From CAZZBK01 sp964652155 (GTDB lineage: Bacteria; Planctomycetota; Planctomycetia; Pirellulales; PNKZ01), in contig CAZZBK010000067.1 of the NCBI GenBank assembly GCA_964652155.1, positions 1-31,539 of the forward strand: a stretch of DNA of 31,539 nt. The letters are read 5' to 3'. A model generated the notes under the pieces. It saw only the letters and a list, made by a program, of their open reading frames with translations, was not told where the DNA came from and did not search any database. Positions 7,132-15,092 of the stretch are shown piece by piece. Both the position numbers and the translations under genes were made by a program. Each line of letters opens with the position of its first letter. The first letter of the stretch is position 1.

Positions 7132-7335
7132 ATGCGTCGCATGATCTACGCGGGGGCTTTGATGTGGTTGCTCTGCGGGGCCGGGGGCTGTTGTTGGCGG
7201 CCGTGGTGGTGCCAGAACCATCCGATGTATGGAGACCCGCATGGCTACGCTGGCCAACAACCCTACGGTGGCTACGGTGGGCCGGTTTATCAGCAGCCGA
7301 TGTATGCCCCGGCCAACGATTGCAGTTGTTTTTAG
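7132..7335 (+). CDS. Small secreted Cys/Gly/Tyr-rich peptide, function unknown
   Basis: A 67-residue product with a basic start (MRRM), a hydrophobic core and LLCGAGGCC near residues 13-20, consistent with a signal peptide and possibly lipidation at one of the Cys residues. The mature part is Gly/Tyr/Gln/Pro-rich (GYAGQQPYGGYGGPVYQQPMY) with seven Cys in the whole product, including DCSCF at the end. I do not recognise a family. GAGG lies 9 nt before the ATG. Its TAG stop overlaps by 4 bp the TAA stop of the convergent Nudix gene, a compact arrangement that supports a real gene. Composition resembles small planctomycete surface or coat-type proteins, but that is impression, not evidence. Confidence 0.6.
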   Translation: MRRMIYAGALMWLLCGAGGCCWRPWWCQNHPMYGDPHGYAGQQPYGGYGGPVYQQPMYAPANDCSCF

Positions 7336-7967
7336 GGTGCGGTTCTCAACGTCTCGACGACGCGCAGGAGCTCGCCGAGCACCATCGCGGTTGCGCCCCA
7401 AATGCGATGCGGTCCCCAGCTGAGGTGTGGCGCTTGCTGCGCGATGCCCCGCCGCACGCGCTGATGGCTGCCGTGAAACGCTGGATCGAGCAAGTGCGCC
7501 AGCGGCACCTCGATGAGTTCGGCCACCTCGCGCTCGTCGCAGCGAAAATTGGGCCGCTCGCGCGACACGCCCACCCAGGGGTTCAGCACGTAACCGCTGA
7601 CAAACAAATGCAGCGGCGAGAGTTGACCCAGCAGCTCGACCCGCTCGGGTTCAACCCCCAACTCTTCGTGCAACTCGCGGAGCGCGGCATGAGCGCCGCT
7701 CTCGTCGGGCTCGATGCCTCCGCCCGGAAAACTGATCTGTCCGGCGTGCGTGAGCATGGTGGGGGGACGGATCGTCAGCGGCACACACCACTCGCCTTGA
7801 TGCGGGTAGAGCAGCGCGAGCACTGCCGCGCGCGCGCTGCGGTGTCGCGGCGGCGGACCAAAGTGCCGCCCGAAACTCAGCTCCGGCTCAAACCGTCGCT
7901 GGGCAACTCGACCCGGCAGGGGGCGCTTGAGCGCCGCGGCGATTTTCTCCGGCAGAAGTCGATCCAT
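7332..7967 (-). CDS. Nudix hydrolase, NudL-type (probable CoA pyrophosphatase)
   Basis: A 211-residue cytosolic enzyme. It has the NudL/UPF0035 signature VPLTIRPPTMLTHAGQISFP (62-81) followed by a complete Nudix box from Gly83 to Val105 (Glu89, Arg97, Glu98, Glu101, Glu102 and Gly104 in the expected spacing). Family members hydrolyse coenzyme A and derivatives to 3'-phospho-AMP and phosphopantetheine in a Mg/Mn-dependent reaction. The frame is open to 8024, but that start would overlap the upstream gene; ATG 7967 leaves a 31-nt gap and begins MDRLLPEKIAA, as is usual. It is the last gene of the minus-strand run and may simply be carried along with it. Confidence 0.88.
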   Translation of the reverse strand: MDRLLPEKIAAALKRPLPGRVAQRRFEPELSFGRHFGPPPRHRSARAAVLALLYPHQGEWCVPLTIRPPTMLTHAGQISFPGGGIEPDESGAHAALRELHEELGVEPERVELLGQLSPLHLFVSGYVLNPWVGVSRERPNFRCDEREVAELIEVPLAHLLDPAFHGSHQRVRRGIAQQAPHLSWGPHRIWGATAMVLGELLRVVETLRTAP

Positions 7968-7998
7968 GATGCCTACCCTGCCTTGCACGGCGCGTTGT

Positions 7999-9588
7999 TC
8001 ATTGCGGCACGCGGTACACGGCATAGGCCGTGTTGCGGTACACGAGTTCCAAGTCCAACGGCGGCTCGCAGGCCGTCAGGATGTATTGTACGCCGTACTG
8101 CCGCGCCGCGCGCAGCACATGGCTCCGGTCCGCCTCGGCCAGCGACGGATACCAACGCGCCGTCGGGTCTTCGTTGTACATGAAGTAAATCGCGTGCATG
8201 CGATCCCACCACTCGAGGACATGCGCGGCGTCCTGCGGTATGTCCTTCCAGGTCCCCACGTCCGGTCGCTCGGCATACCAGCGAAACGAGACCCCGTTGC
8301 GCGGCGAGATAAACAAGGCCGACGGAGGCGTGTTGAGGGCGATCCACTCGCAGACGTCACGCCACGCGTGCGGGTCAAGCGTGCGGCCCAACTTGTCGGC
8401 CCGCGGCGGATCGGGTGCCACGCGCTGAACGACCATGTAGCCCAGGTGTAAGAGCGCGAGGCTGACGGTCGCGCAGCCCACTGCCTTGCGCGCAAGCTCA
8501 GCGCTGCGCGTCAGCGTGACCCCGCCCAGCAAGCAGGTCAGTTCCATCGCCATGCCCAGCGGGAGCAGCGCGTCGCTCAGGCGAAACCAGTAAAAACGGA
8601 GCACGTTCGCCGCCAGGGTCGGATGATCGAGCGTCACGAGTCGCACGAGGATGCCGAGCACCGAGATGGCGACCACTCCGGCAACGAACCGTCGCACCGC
8701 TTGCTGCGCACTCGACGGCCGCACCAGGAGACACGTGACGATCCAGGCGGCGGCCAGGGCCAGGTGTCGTAGTTGAAAGTGCAACGGGAAGGCGTCGGGC
8801 AGCAGATGATGCGAGAGCCGCTCGAAGACGTAAATGCGATGCGCCTCGGCGGTCTGTTCGCGCGGCATGCCCCGATCGAGCAAGAGCGCCGGCACGGCCG
8901 AGATCGCCCCCAAGATGATGACGGGCAGCAGGACCTTGAGCGTATCGCGCATGCTGGGCAGCGGTCGACCGCGGAGCAGTTCCGCAATCATGAGCGCCAC
9001 GAGCGACCAACCGCCGACGAGCACGTGCATCGCCGTCGCCGCGCCGAGCCACAGGCCGCATCGCCACGGTCGATCGGCAAGCGAGTCGGCGAGCGCGAAC
9101 CAGACGCAGCCATACGCGATCGGTTTGGCTTCAAAGCCGCCGACGACCCATTCGCCCGCCATCGGACACCACTGCTGGCCGGCAACGAGCAGCGCGGCCG
9201 AGAGCGCGGCGAGCCCCCAACGGGGCGCGACCGACCCACTCAAACGGCGCCATGCGATCGCCAGCCACAACCAACTCGCGGCCCGGCCCACGAGCGCCAT
9301 CGTGGGCATCGAGAGCCACAGCAAGGGCCAGCCGCAGAGCGCGTAGAACACGCCGTGCGCTTCGCCCGAGGAGAGAAAAAAGTCGTTGGCGAGCCAGTCA
9401 CTCTGCCAGAAGTGCTTGGCCTTGGCCAAGTAGTGGGGCTCGTTCACGTCGGGGATCGGCCAGCCCCCTTCGAGGGCGAAGATGGCCCACACGGCGATGA
9501 TCTCCGCCAGGGCCAGCCATCGCGCGCGGGGTCGAGTGCGGTCCGAGCGCGCAGCGTGCTCAGGGGGCGTGGCGTCGCGCTCGGTCAT
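7999..9588 (-). CDS. Polytopic membrane protein, DUF6798-like
   Basis: A 529-residue protein with about nine to ten hydrophobic segments and a soluble C-terminal region of about 130 residues. Features include an early WPIPDVNEPHYLAKAKHFW stretch, which resembles GT-C-type membrane glycosyltransferases in carrying acidic residues after the first transmembrane segment, and a C-terminal PPSALFISPRNGVSFRWYAER motif. I associate it with the DUF6798 family seen mainly in planctomycetes; no activity is established. A polyprenyl-linked sugar transferase role is possible given the polysaccharide locus but unproven. ATG 9588 (MTERDATPPEH) is preferred to TTG 9612 eight codons upstream. Confidence 0.75.
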   Translation of the reverse strand: MTERDATPPEHAARSDRTRPRARWLALAEIIAVWAIFALEGGWPIPDVNEPHYLAKAKHFWQSDWLANDFFLSSGEAHGVFYALCGWPLLWLSMPTMALVGRAASWLWLAIAWRRLSGSVAPRWGLAALSAALLVAGQQWCPMAGEWVVGGFEAKPIAYGCVWFALADSLADRPWRCGLWLGAATAMHVLVGGWSLVALMIAELLRGRPLPSMRDTLKVLLPVIILGAISAVPALLLDRGMPREQTAEAHRIYVFERLSHHLLPDAFPLHFQLRHLALAAAWIVTCLLVRPSSAQQAVRRFVAGVVAISVLGILVRLVTLDHPTLAANVLRFYWFRLSDALLPLGMAMELTCLLGGVTLTRSAELARKAVGCATVSLALLHLGYMVVQRVAPDPPRADKLGRTLDPHAWRDVCEWIALNTPPSALFISPRNGVSFRWYAERPDVGTWKDIPQDAAHVLEWWDRMHAIYFMYNEDPTARWYPSLAEADRSHVLRAARQYGVQYILTACEPPLDLELVYRNTAYAVYRVPQ

Positions 9589-9713
9589 GCCGCGTCTCGA
9601 TACCAAATCCAAGCCAGATCATGGGGAACGACCCATCAGCGTACTCCCCGCCGCCCCGTCTGCCCAGGCCTGACGCTGAACGCGCACATGGCACGCTCCC
9701 CGTGGAGCGCGTT

Positions 9714-10730
9714 TCAGCACTTGTCGGCGATCACGCCCAGGCCGCTGTCGGCCTCGTACAGCGCGACCTCGCGCAGGCCCAGTTCAGCGAGCCACGCGCG
9801 CACCTCGGCGGCCGTGTGTCGCCAGCAGTACTTGGGATAGTACCAATCGAAGTTCAGGTGCACGTTCTCGTCGAACGTGAGCTGGTCGTTCCAGAAGAAC
9901 TTCATGATGTTGTAGTACATGAAGCGTTGCAGGTCATACGTGCCCGCCTTGAAGCCCAGCAGTTCCACGTCCTCTTCGAGCGTGACGGTCGTCTTGAGGT
10001 CGGAGAACACCTTGGCCATTTTCGTGAGCGGTTCGAGCGCCTTCCAGGCCTCTTCCGGCGGCATGTCGGCGATCAAGGCGCGAATATGGTCGTCGGCAAA
10101 CTCGCGGAGCGGTGCCTTCTGGCGATACACGTAGAACAAGATCCGCCCGCCGCGCTTGAGCACGCGCACGCAACTCGTCAGCGCGGCTTTGGTGTTTGGC
10201 GTATGGTGCAACACCCCTTCGCTCCACACAACGTCGAACGTCTCGTTGGCAAACGGAATGTGCAGCGCGTCGGCCTGCACAAACTGGAACCGAGCGTCGT
10301 GTCCCCAGTTCTTGTGGGCCACGTCGATCGCCGACGAGATGTCCAGATCGACGATCTTCTCGGGCAGGTGTCCCCAGACGTGCTCGTTGCGTCCGCAGCC
10401 GCAGCCGGCGTTGAGCAGCGTCTTGCCGCGCATGTGGACCGCAAAGTCGTCGGGCTGTTGAATGCCGAACCACTCTTGGTAGGCCTGCAAGGTCATGGCC
10501 AGGTGGCCCGGCTCGGCCCCGAAATTCGGTGTCCGGTTCCACTTGTAGCCAAACCCCTCTTGGGTCTGTTCTTGCTGTTCGTCGATCGTGCTCACCAAAC
10601 GCGGAATGCCACGCACGATCGGAAACGTTTCTCCCGTCGCCTGACACACGAGCCGCTCTCCATCGACCTCCAACGCTAACGTGGGATCGAACGGGTGCGT
10701 GAGCGGAACGAGAGTTTCTGTCGCCAGCAT
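9714..10730 (-). CDS. Class I SAM-dependent methyltransferase with short Trm112-like N-terminus
   Basis: A 338-residue protein. Residues about 10-48 (LALEVDGERLVCQATGETFPIVRGIPRLV) resemble the small Trm112p-like beta domain, though with only one Cys. The methyltransferase core follows: motif I LLNAGCGCGRN (105-115), an acidic LDISSAID, FVQADALHIPFANETFDVVWSEGVLHHT, and a post-core RVLKRGGRILFYVY. Such enzymes in glycan loci methylate nucleotide-sugar or glycan intermediates. The C-terminal third (FMYYNIMKFFWNDQLTFDENVHLNFDWYYPKYCWRHT) is family-typical but has no assigned function. AAGGA about 8 nt before the ATG supports the start. It lies downstream of the epimerase gene with a 64-nt gap. 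Confidence 0.85.
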   Translation of the reverse strand: MLATETLVPLTHPFDPTLALEVDGERLVCQATGETFPIVRGIPRLVSTIDEQQEQTQEGFGYKWNRTPNFGAEPGHLAMTLQAYQEWFGIQQPDDFAVHMRGKTLLNAGCGCGRNEHVWGHLPEKIVDLDISSAIDVAHKNWGHDARFQFVQADALHIPFANETFDVVWSEGVLHHTPNTKAALTSCVRVLKRGGRILFYVYRQKAPLREFADDHIRALIADMPPEEAWKALEPLTKMAKVFSDLKTTVTLEEDVELLGFKAGTYDLQRFMYYNIMKFFWNDQLTFDENVHLNFDWYYPKYCWRHTAAEVRAWLAELGLREVALYEADSGLGVIADKC

Positions 10731-10794
10731 GGTGGTCTTCCTTGAACGGGTGTGTGGCTCGTCGTGCGAGTGTCGTCAATATAAACAGAAGGGC

Positions 10795-11688
10795 TCAGGC
10801 AGCGCAAGCCGAGTTGGCTTGACCGTGCGGTGCTAGCATCGCCCGCAGGCCTTGTGCCAAGTCGGTCCAGGTGGGTTGCAGTGTCGCGCGGAGCAGCGTC
10901 GTGTCGGCGATCAGGTCGGTCTCGCGTTGCCGCTCGACCTCGCTGAACAGCACCTCGCGCTCGAGCAGCGCGCCGATCGTCTCGGCAATCTCTCGAATGC
11001 TGACGGGAAGGGCTCCGGCGATATTGAGCACCGGCGGCGGCTCGGCCACGGTGAGCAGTCGCGCGACCATCGCCGCGGCGTCGTCGACATAGCACAGCGA
11101 GATTTTCAGCCCCGCCTCGTCACCCGGATCGCACGGATTGCGGTCGATCGTGATCGGCTGGCGTTTCGCGACACTGTCGGCCAAGTTCGACACGAGCATG
11201 CCGGTCTGCCCAGGCCCGTAAAGACCAAAGGGGCGCAGCATGGTGAGCCGCAGATCGTTGCGGAGCGGCGCGAGGGCTTCTTCGGCCTGCAACTTGCTCA
11301 GCGGGTAGTAGCGATCGCGCCGCACGCTGGCGCTCTCGCCGAGCGACGTGAAGCTCGGGCCGTACACGCTGCCGGTCGAGGCGTAGATGAATCGGCTCAC
11401 CCCCGCGCGGCGTGCCGCGTCGGCCGCTTCGACCGCCGAGATCACGTTGACATTCCAGACGTGAGCGATCATCTCGGGCAGCCGGCGATAGTGGGGCGAC
11501 TGGGCCAGGTAGACGACCGCCTCGGTCCCCGCGGGGTACGCAAACGCGGCGCTCAGTCGGCCGCTTTCGGGATCAATGCCGCCGCTGGTGCGGCTGCTGA
11601 CGGCGTGTACGGTGTGTTGCTGGCCTTGCAGTTGGCTAACCAATCGTTGGCCCAGCAGGCCTCGACTCCCGATGACGGTGACACGCAT
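10795..11688 (-). CDS. NAD(P)-dependent sugar epimerase/dehydratase (extended SDR)
   Basis: A 297-residue extended short-chain dehydrogenase. The Rossmann motif is VIGSRGLLG (residues 5-13, Gly-x-x-Gly-x-x-Gly), YASTGSVYG carries the active-site Ser/Thr, and YYPLSKLQAEE supplies the catalytic Tyr-x-x-x-Lys. RPFGLYGPGQTGMLVS is the nucleotide-sugar-side segment. The family interconverts or dehydrates nucleotide-linked sugars in the cytosol; the exact substrate cannot be read from sequence. The frame is open upstream to 11952, but ATG 11688 starts exactly at the Rossmann strand (MRVTVIGSRG) and avoids overlap with the upstream glycosyltransferase, which ends at 11735. Confidence 0.88.
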   Translation of the reverse strand: MRVTVIGSRGLLGQRLVSQLQGQQHTVHAVSSRTSGGIDPESGRLSAAFAYPAGTEAVVYLAQSPHYRRLPEMIAHVWNVNVISAVEAADAARRAGVSRFIYASTGSVYGPSFTSLGESASVRRDRYYPLSKLQAEEALAPLRNDLRLTMLRPFGLYGPGQTGMLVSNLADSVAKRQPITIDRNPCDPGDEAGLKISLCYVDDAAAMVARLLTVAEPPPVLNIAGALPVSIREIAETIGALLEREVLFSEVERQRETDLIADTTLLRATLQPTWTDLAQGLRAMLAPHGQANSACAA

Positions 11689-11734
11689 GATCGATGTCCT
11701 TGGCGTCGTGCGGCGCCGTGAGTTGCGGAAAGGG

Positions 11735-13876
11735 TTAAAACGGTAAACACCTGCGTAGCGCGGCGCAGAACCGGGCCGACACCACCTCGCTGCTGTGATA
11801 ACGCTCGTACCAACGCTGACCGTCGGCCACCATCTGTTGTAGGTAAGTCGGCTCGACGTACAGCCGCCGCAAAGCCGCGAACACCTCGGAGTCGGTTCGC
11901 GTGTTGCAGATCGGCGGCATCTCGTCAAAGCACCAGCGATGCCGTGCTTCATCCAAGTAAATGAGCGTCGGTCGGCCGTAGACCATCGCCTTGGGCATCA
12001 CGCCGCCGAACGCGCCGAGATAAAACTGATCGGCGGTCACGTCGCAGGCTCGCAGGTATCGGGTCATGCTGGCCGTCGGCTGCTCTTTGATCCACAGCAC
12101 GCGGTCCCCCACCCCAAGCTCGTCGAGCAGCGCCTTCGATTCCTCGACCGTCTTGCCCCAATCGACGAACACGGCCCCGGCGGCCGGGTTAACCTCGTGC
12201 ACGAAACGAGCAAAGCCGCGAATAAATATGTCGTTCCCTTTTTCCCAACTGGGGTGACGAGCCGCCTCCCAATGCTGCCGCGACGGGTGAAAAATGATGA
12301 AATCGCTCGCCAGCTTCGTCCGCAACTCCTGCCGCAGGGCCTCCCACTTGCGATCGCTCAGCCAGTCTTCGTTGATCGGATGCGGGATAAAACGATGGTT
12401 GTCGAGCGCGAGCCGCTCGGCCGCCAAGATATTGTCGCAGTTGGTGATCAGCGAGGCGTCGGCAAATCGGTACGTCATCGCGCACACGCGCCCTGAGGGC
12501 GAATCGTCGAACGGGATGCTGCGAATCGTGCCGTGCTCGTAAGCCACATACGGACGTTTGTCGAGCAACAGCGGATAAATGCCGTCGCTGGCATAGCCGA
12601 TGATCAGGTCATAATGACCGCACAGCTTTCGCCACTCGGTCGCGATGCTCCGATAGCCCAGGATGTCGTTCAGCACGAGTTGATCGTCGCGCTCCGGAAA
12701 GGCTCGGGCAAACTCGTCGACCAATTGCGCGCAGCGCTCGTCGAACCAGGACAGGTCCTCGGCCGAGCTGTGCGAGCGGCGTCGGGCGATGAGTCGCGTC
12801 CAGAGTGTCGCGACCGCTCGGGCCAAGTGCCCGGGCACGCTGAGCACCGCGTGGACCGCGTGACGCACCAGCGACACTCCGCGACGCACGGCGCCCCGAA
12901 CGAGGCGTGCCAGGCCGCGCGCAATCTGTGTCCCGCACTGAGCGATGCGCCGCGTCAGCGCGGGCACGTGGCGAACCAGGACGTCCGTGCCACGGTAGAC
13001 CGCCAACATGGCGAGCAACGGCAACCAACCGACGAGAGCCAGGGGGACCGACCACGCCGACGATGGTTGCGATCGACAGCGTCTCGCGGCCGAGTTGAGC
13101 CGCCGGCCGATGCCCAGCCACGCCTTGCGAACGAAGGCGCGAACGGGGGCGTAAACGCTCGAAACACGTGCTTGGACTTGGTTCCAGCGGCGACTCAGGT
13201 AGCTCCGGCCGCGTTGCAGGCCCGTGTGGGCTCGACGAAGGATCGGCAGGGTGAGCGGAGTTCCGCTGCGGCGCGGCACCGTCCAGGCACGTGCGAGCAT
13301 GCCGTGTGTCGTCTGTCGAACGGCCAGAAGCATGCGTGCCCAGTGCGTCTGCAATTGCTGAGCGAGTCGTTTGGCTCGATAGTACGCGATGGTCGCGTGT
13401 TGCACATGGGGTCGTTGCCAGTTGGCGATCACGTAGCGCCAAAATTGCCACGCCAGCGGTCGATGCTGCCGGCGCGCCAACAGCGCGCGGACACACAGAC
13501 TGCGTGGCCCTTGGATGAACCATGAAGGTCGTCGGAAGCCCCGTAAGTTGACCTGCCGCCAGTTGGGATGAAACGGGTCGCCGACGTCCCCCTCGAAATC
13601 GGCGTCCTCCCACTCGGGACAACCCATGATATGGTAGTAATCGTAACACATCACGTCGATGTCCCAGCCGGCGCGGGAGAGCAGCTTGCCGTTGTTGTAG
13701 CCGTTGTTGGCCACGTTCCCCAGGCACAGCACGCGCGGCGCGCGACCGTACTTCTCCTGAAAGTCGAACAGGCATTGCCCGACCTCGGCCCAGGTCTCGC
13801 GCTCGGCGCGGCACGCCCTCTCGGGCGCGTCGACACGCGGCAATCGATTCACGACGTTCAATACTTGGGTAGGCAT
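11735..13876 (-). CDS. Glycosyltransferase-like protein with a large basic insertion and hydrophobic segment
   Basis: A 713-residue protein. The N-terminal part (1-125) has RVLCLGNVANNGYNNGKLLS and GWDIDVMCYDYYHIMG, and the C-terminal part (about 371-713) has YDLIIGYASDGIYPLLL, FIIFHPSRQHW, a KGNDIFIRGFARF segment and GVMPKAMVYGRPTLIY. These fit the two Rossmann lobes of a GT-B, GT4-like glycosyltransferase. Between them, residues about 125-370 are Arg-rich (runs such as RRIAQCGTQIARGLARLVRG), with amphipathic helices and one hydrophobic stretch at about 275-294 (WSVPLALVGWLPLLAMLAVY). Typical GT4 enzymes are 350-420 residues, so this insertion roughly accounts for the excess. It may attach the enzyme to the membrane. 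Its start lies 3 nt after the methyltransferase stop (position 13880), so it is translationally linked to that gene and to the exporter. Confidence 0.8.
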   Translation of the reverse strand: MPTQVLNVVNRLPRVDAPERACRAERETWAEVGQCLFDFQEKYGRAPRVLCLGNVANNGYNNGKLLSRAGWDIDVMCYDYYHIMGCPEWEDADFEGDVGDPFHPNWRQVNLRGFRRPSWFIQGPRSLCVRALLARRQHRPLAWQFWRYVIANWQRPHVQHATIAYYRAKRLAQQLQTHWARMLLAVRQTTHGMLARAWTVPRRSGTPLTLPILRRAHTGLQRGRSYLSRRWNQVQARVSSVYAPVRAFVRKAWLGIGRRLNSAARRCRSQPSSAWSVPLALVGWLPLLAMLAVYRGTDVLVRHVPALTRRIAQCGTQIARGLARLVRGAVRRGVSLVRHAVHAVLSVPGHLARAVATLWTRLIARRRSHSSAEDLSWFDERCAQLVDEFARAFPERDDQLVLNDILGYRSIATEWRKLCGHYDLIIGYASDGIYPLLLDKRPYVAYEHGTIRSIPFDDSPSGRVCAMTYRFADASLITNCDNILAAERLALDNHRFIPHPINEDWLSDRKWEALRQELRTKLASDFIIFHPSRQHWEAARHPSWEKGNDIFIRGFARFVHEVNPAAGAVFVDWGKTVEESKALLDELGVGDRVLWIKEQPTASMTRYLRACDVTADQFYLGAFGGVMPKAMVYGRPTLIYLDEARHRWCFDEMPPICNTRTDSEVFAALRRLYVEPTYLQQMVADGQRWYERYHSSEVVSARFCAALRRCLPF

Positions 13877-13879
13877 GCG

Positions 13880-15076
13880 CTATTTCACCGCGAAACTATA
13901 AAACGCGCTCTGATATCGATCGAGCACACATCGCTCCACCAGCCGGAACCGCTCCCCCAGCACCGCTTCAAACCATGTCTGATCGAAGTGAAACAAGTGG
14001 TAGGGGTCGATCGGCTTGATGTCAGTGCGATACGGGTTGTAACGCGCCGAGCCCGGGATGAACGACACCCAAGTGACAAACCGTCCGCGCGGCGCAAGCA
14101 CCCGCGCGATTTCGTCGAGCGCGCGATCGAGCAGCAGCACGTGATCGAGCGACGTCGCCGCGATCACCGTCTGAAACGTCCCGTCTCGCCAAGGCAGCAA
14201 CTCGGCCACCCCTTGATGAAACACGAACGGGTGCGGCTCGACCGGCGCGAGCGGATCGACCCCCGCAATGTGCTCGACGGGATAATCTTGCAGGTACAGC
14301 GGGACACCCTGCGGTCCGCAGCCCAAGTCGAGCGCGTTGCCGTGCAGGTGCGTCGCCAGGAAGCAGCGGAACAACTCGCCGCACACGTGTCCGGCGACCG
14401 CGCAACTGTCGACCGGAAACCCTTCATACGCCTGGGCGTTGACCGTCAGCAGCTTGTGCCACACGTCGAAGGCCTGTGGCGCATGCGGTCGCAGTTGTGC
14501 CAGCGACGCTTCCCACGTCGGCGCGGTGTCGAGCGGGGCGGGCACGGCCGGTACCCCGTGCGGTTCGCGGAGCAGGTTGCCTCGCAAGCGGAGCGACTCG
14601 AGTTGCAACTGAAAACGCAATTCGTGCGTGTCATGCGCGAGCTGGGCGGCCCCGTGCGCCTCGCCGGCCGCGACGCGATTTTCGAGCGCGTTCATCGCGT
14701 TGAGCAATCCGGCGATTCGCGCGATCGGCTCATACTGTTCCAGTGCGCCGAGCCGCTGATCGACCAGGGCGAGCTGATATTGAGACCCGGCCAGGTTTTG
14801 TTGCACTCCTTCGAGTTGCTGCTGTTGGGTCGCCGCGCTCTGCTGCATGGCCTCGGCGAGTGCGTGACGCGCCGTCTGCAACTCGGCCTGCACGAGCGTG
14901 AGTTGGCGCTGCGCGTTGTCGAGTCCGTGCTGTGCGTTGTCGAGTTCGCGCTGCAATACTCGAACCTCGGCCGGCAACTGTTGTAGCTTGTCCCACCACG
15001 CGCGCCACCGTGACGGCGCGCACCACTGCCACGCGCTGCGCCAACGGCTCGACGGGTGCTCAACGGCGGTGGCCAT
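13880..15076 (-). CDS. SAM methyltransferase with long N-terminal coiled coil (candidate glycan chain terminator/length regulator)
   Basis: A 398-residue protein. Residues about 12-30 are Trp/Arg-rich (WRSAWQWCAPSRWRAWWDK), suggesting a membrane-interface anchor. Residues 36-165 are a Gln/Leu/Ala-rich helical coiled coil that includes the repeat LDNAQ twice. A class I methyltransferase follows: motif I ALDLGCGPQG (248-257), AGVDPLAP, then VAELLPWRDGTFQTVIAATSLDHV and RVLAPRGRFVTWVSF. It sits 16 nt after the ATPase gene of the Wzm/Wzt exporter. In E. coli O8/O9a the chain terminator WbdD combines a methyltransferase with a coiled coil that measures chain length, and Wzt recognises the cap. This protein combines the same two parts in the opposite order and without a kinase. 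The role is inference. The frame extends to 15151, but ATG 15076 fits the operon spacing. Confidence 0.8.
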   Translation of the reverse strand: MATAVEHPSSRWRSAWQWCAPSRWRAWWDKLQQLPAEVRVLQRELDNAQHGLDNAQRQLTLVQAELQTARHALAEAMQQSAATQQQQLEGVQQNLAGSQYQLALVDQRLGALEQYEPIARIAGLLNAMNALENRVAAGEAHGAAQLAHDTHELRFQLQLESLRLRGNLLREPHGVPAVPAPLDTAPTWEASLAQLRPHAPQAFDVWHKLLTVNAQAYEGFPVDSCAVAGHVCGELFRCFLATHLHGNALDLGCGPQGVPLYLQDYPVEHIAGVDPLAPVEPHPFVFHQGVAELLPWRDGTFQTVIAATSLDHVLLLDRALDEIARVLAPRGRFVTWVSFIPGSARYNPYRTDIKPIDPYHLFHFDQTWFEAVLGERFRLVERCVLDRYQSAFYSFAVK

Positions 15077-15092
15077 CGCGGTGGGTTCCGGA

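Noticed and set aside
13568..14986. Open plus-strand frame of about 470 codons across the coiled-coil methyltransferase
   Set aside because: It is a shadow of the minus-strand gene, whose SAM motif and operon spacing are clear. The antisense product is Arg/His-rich without domains.
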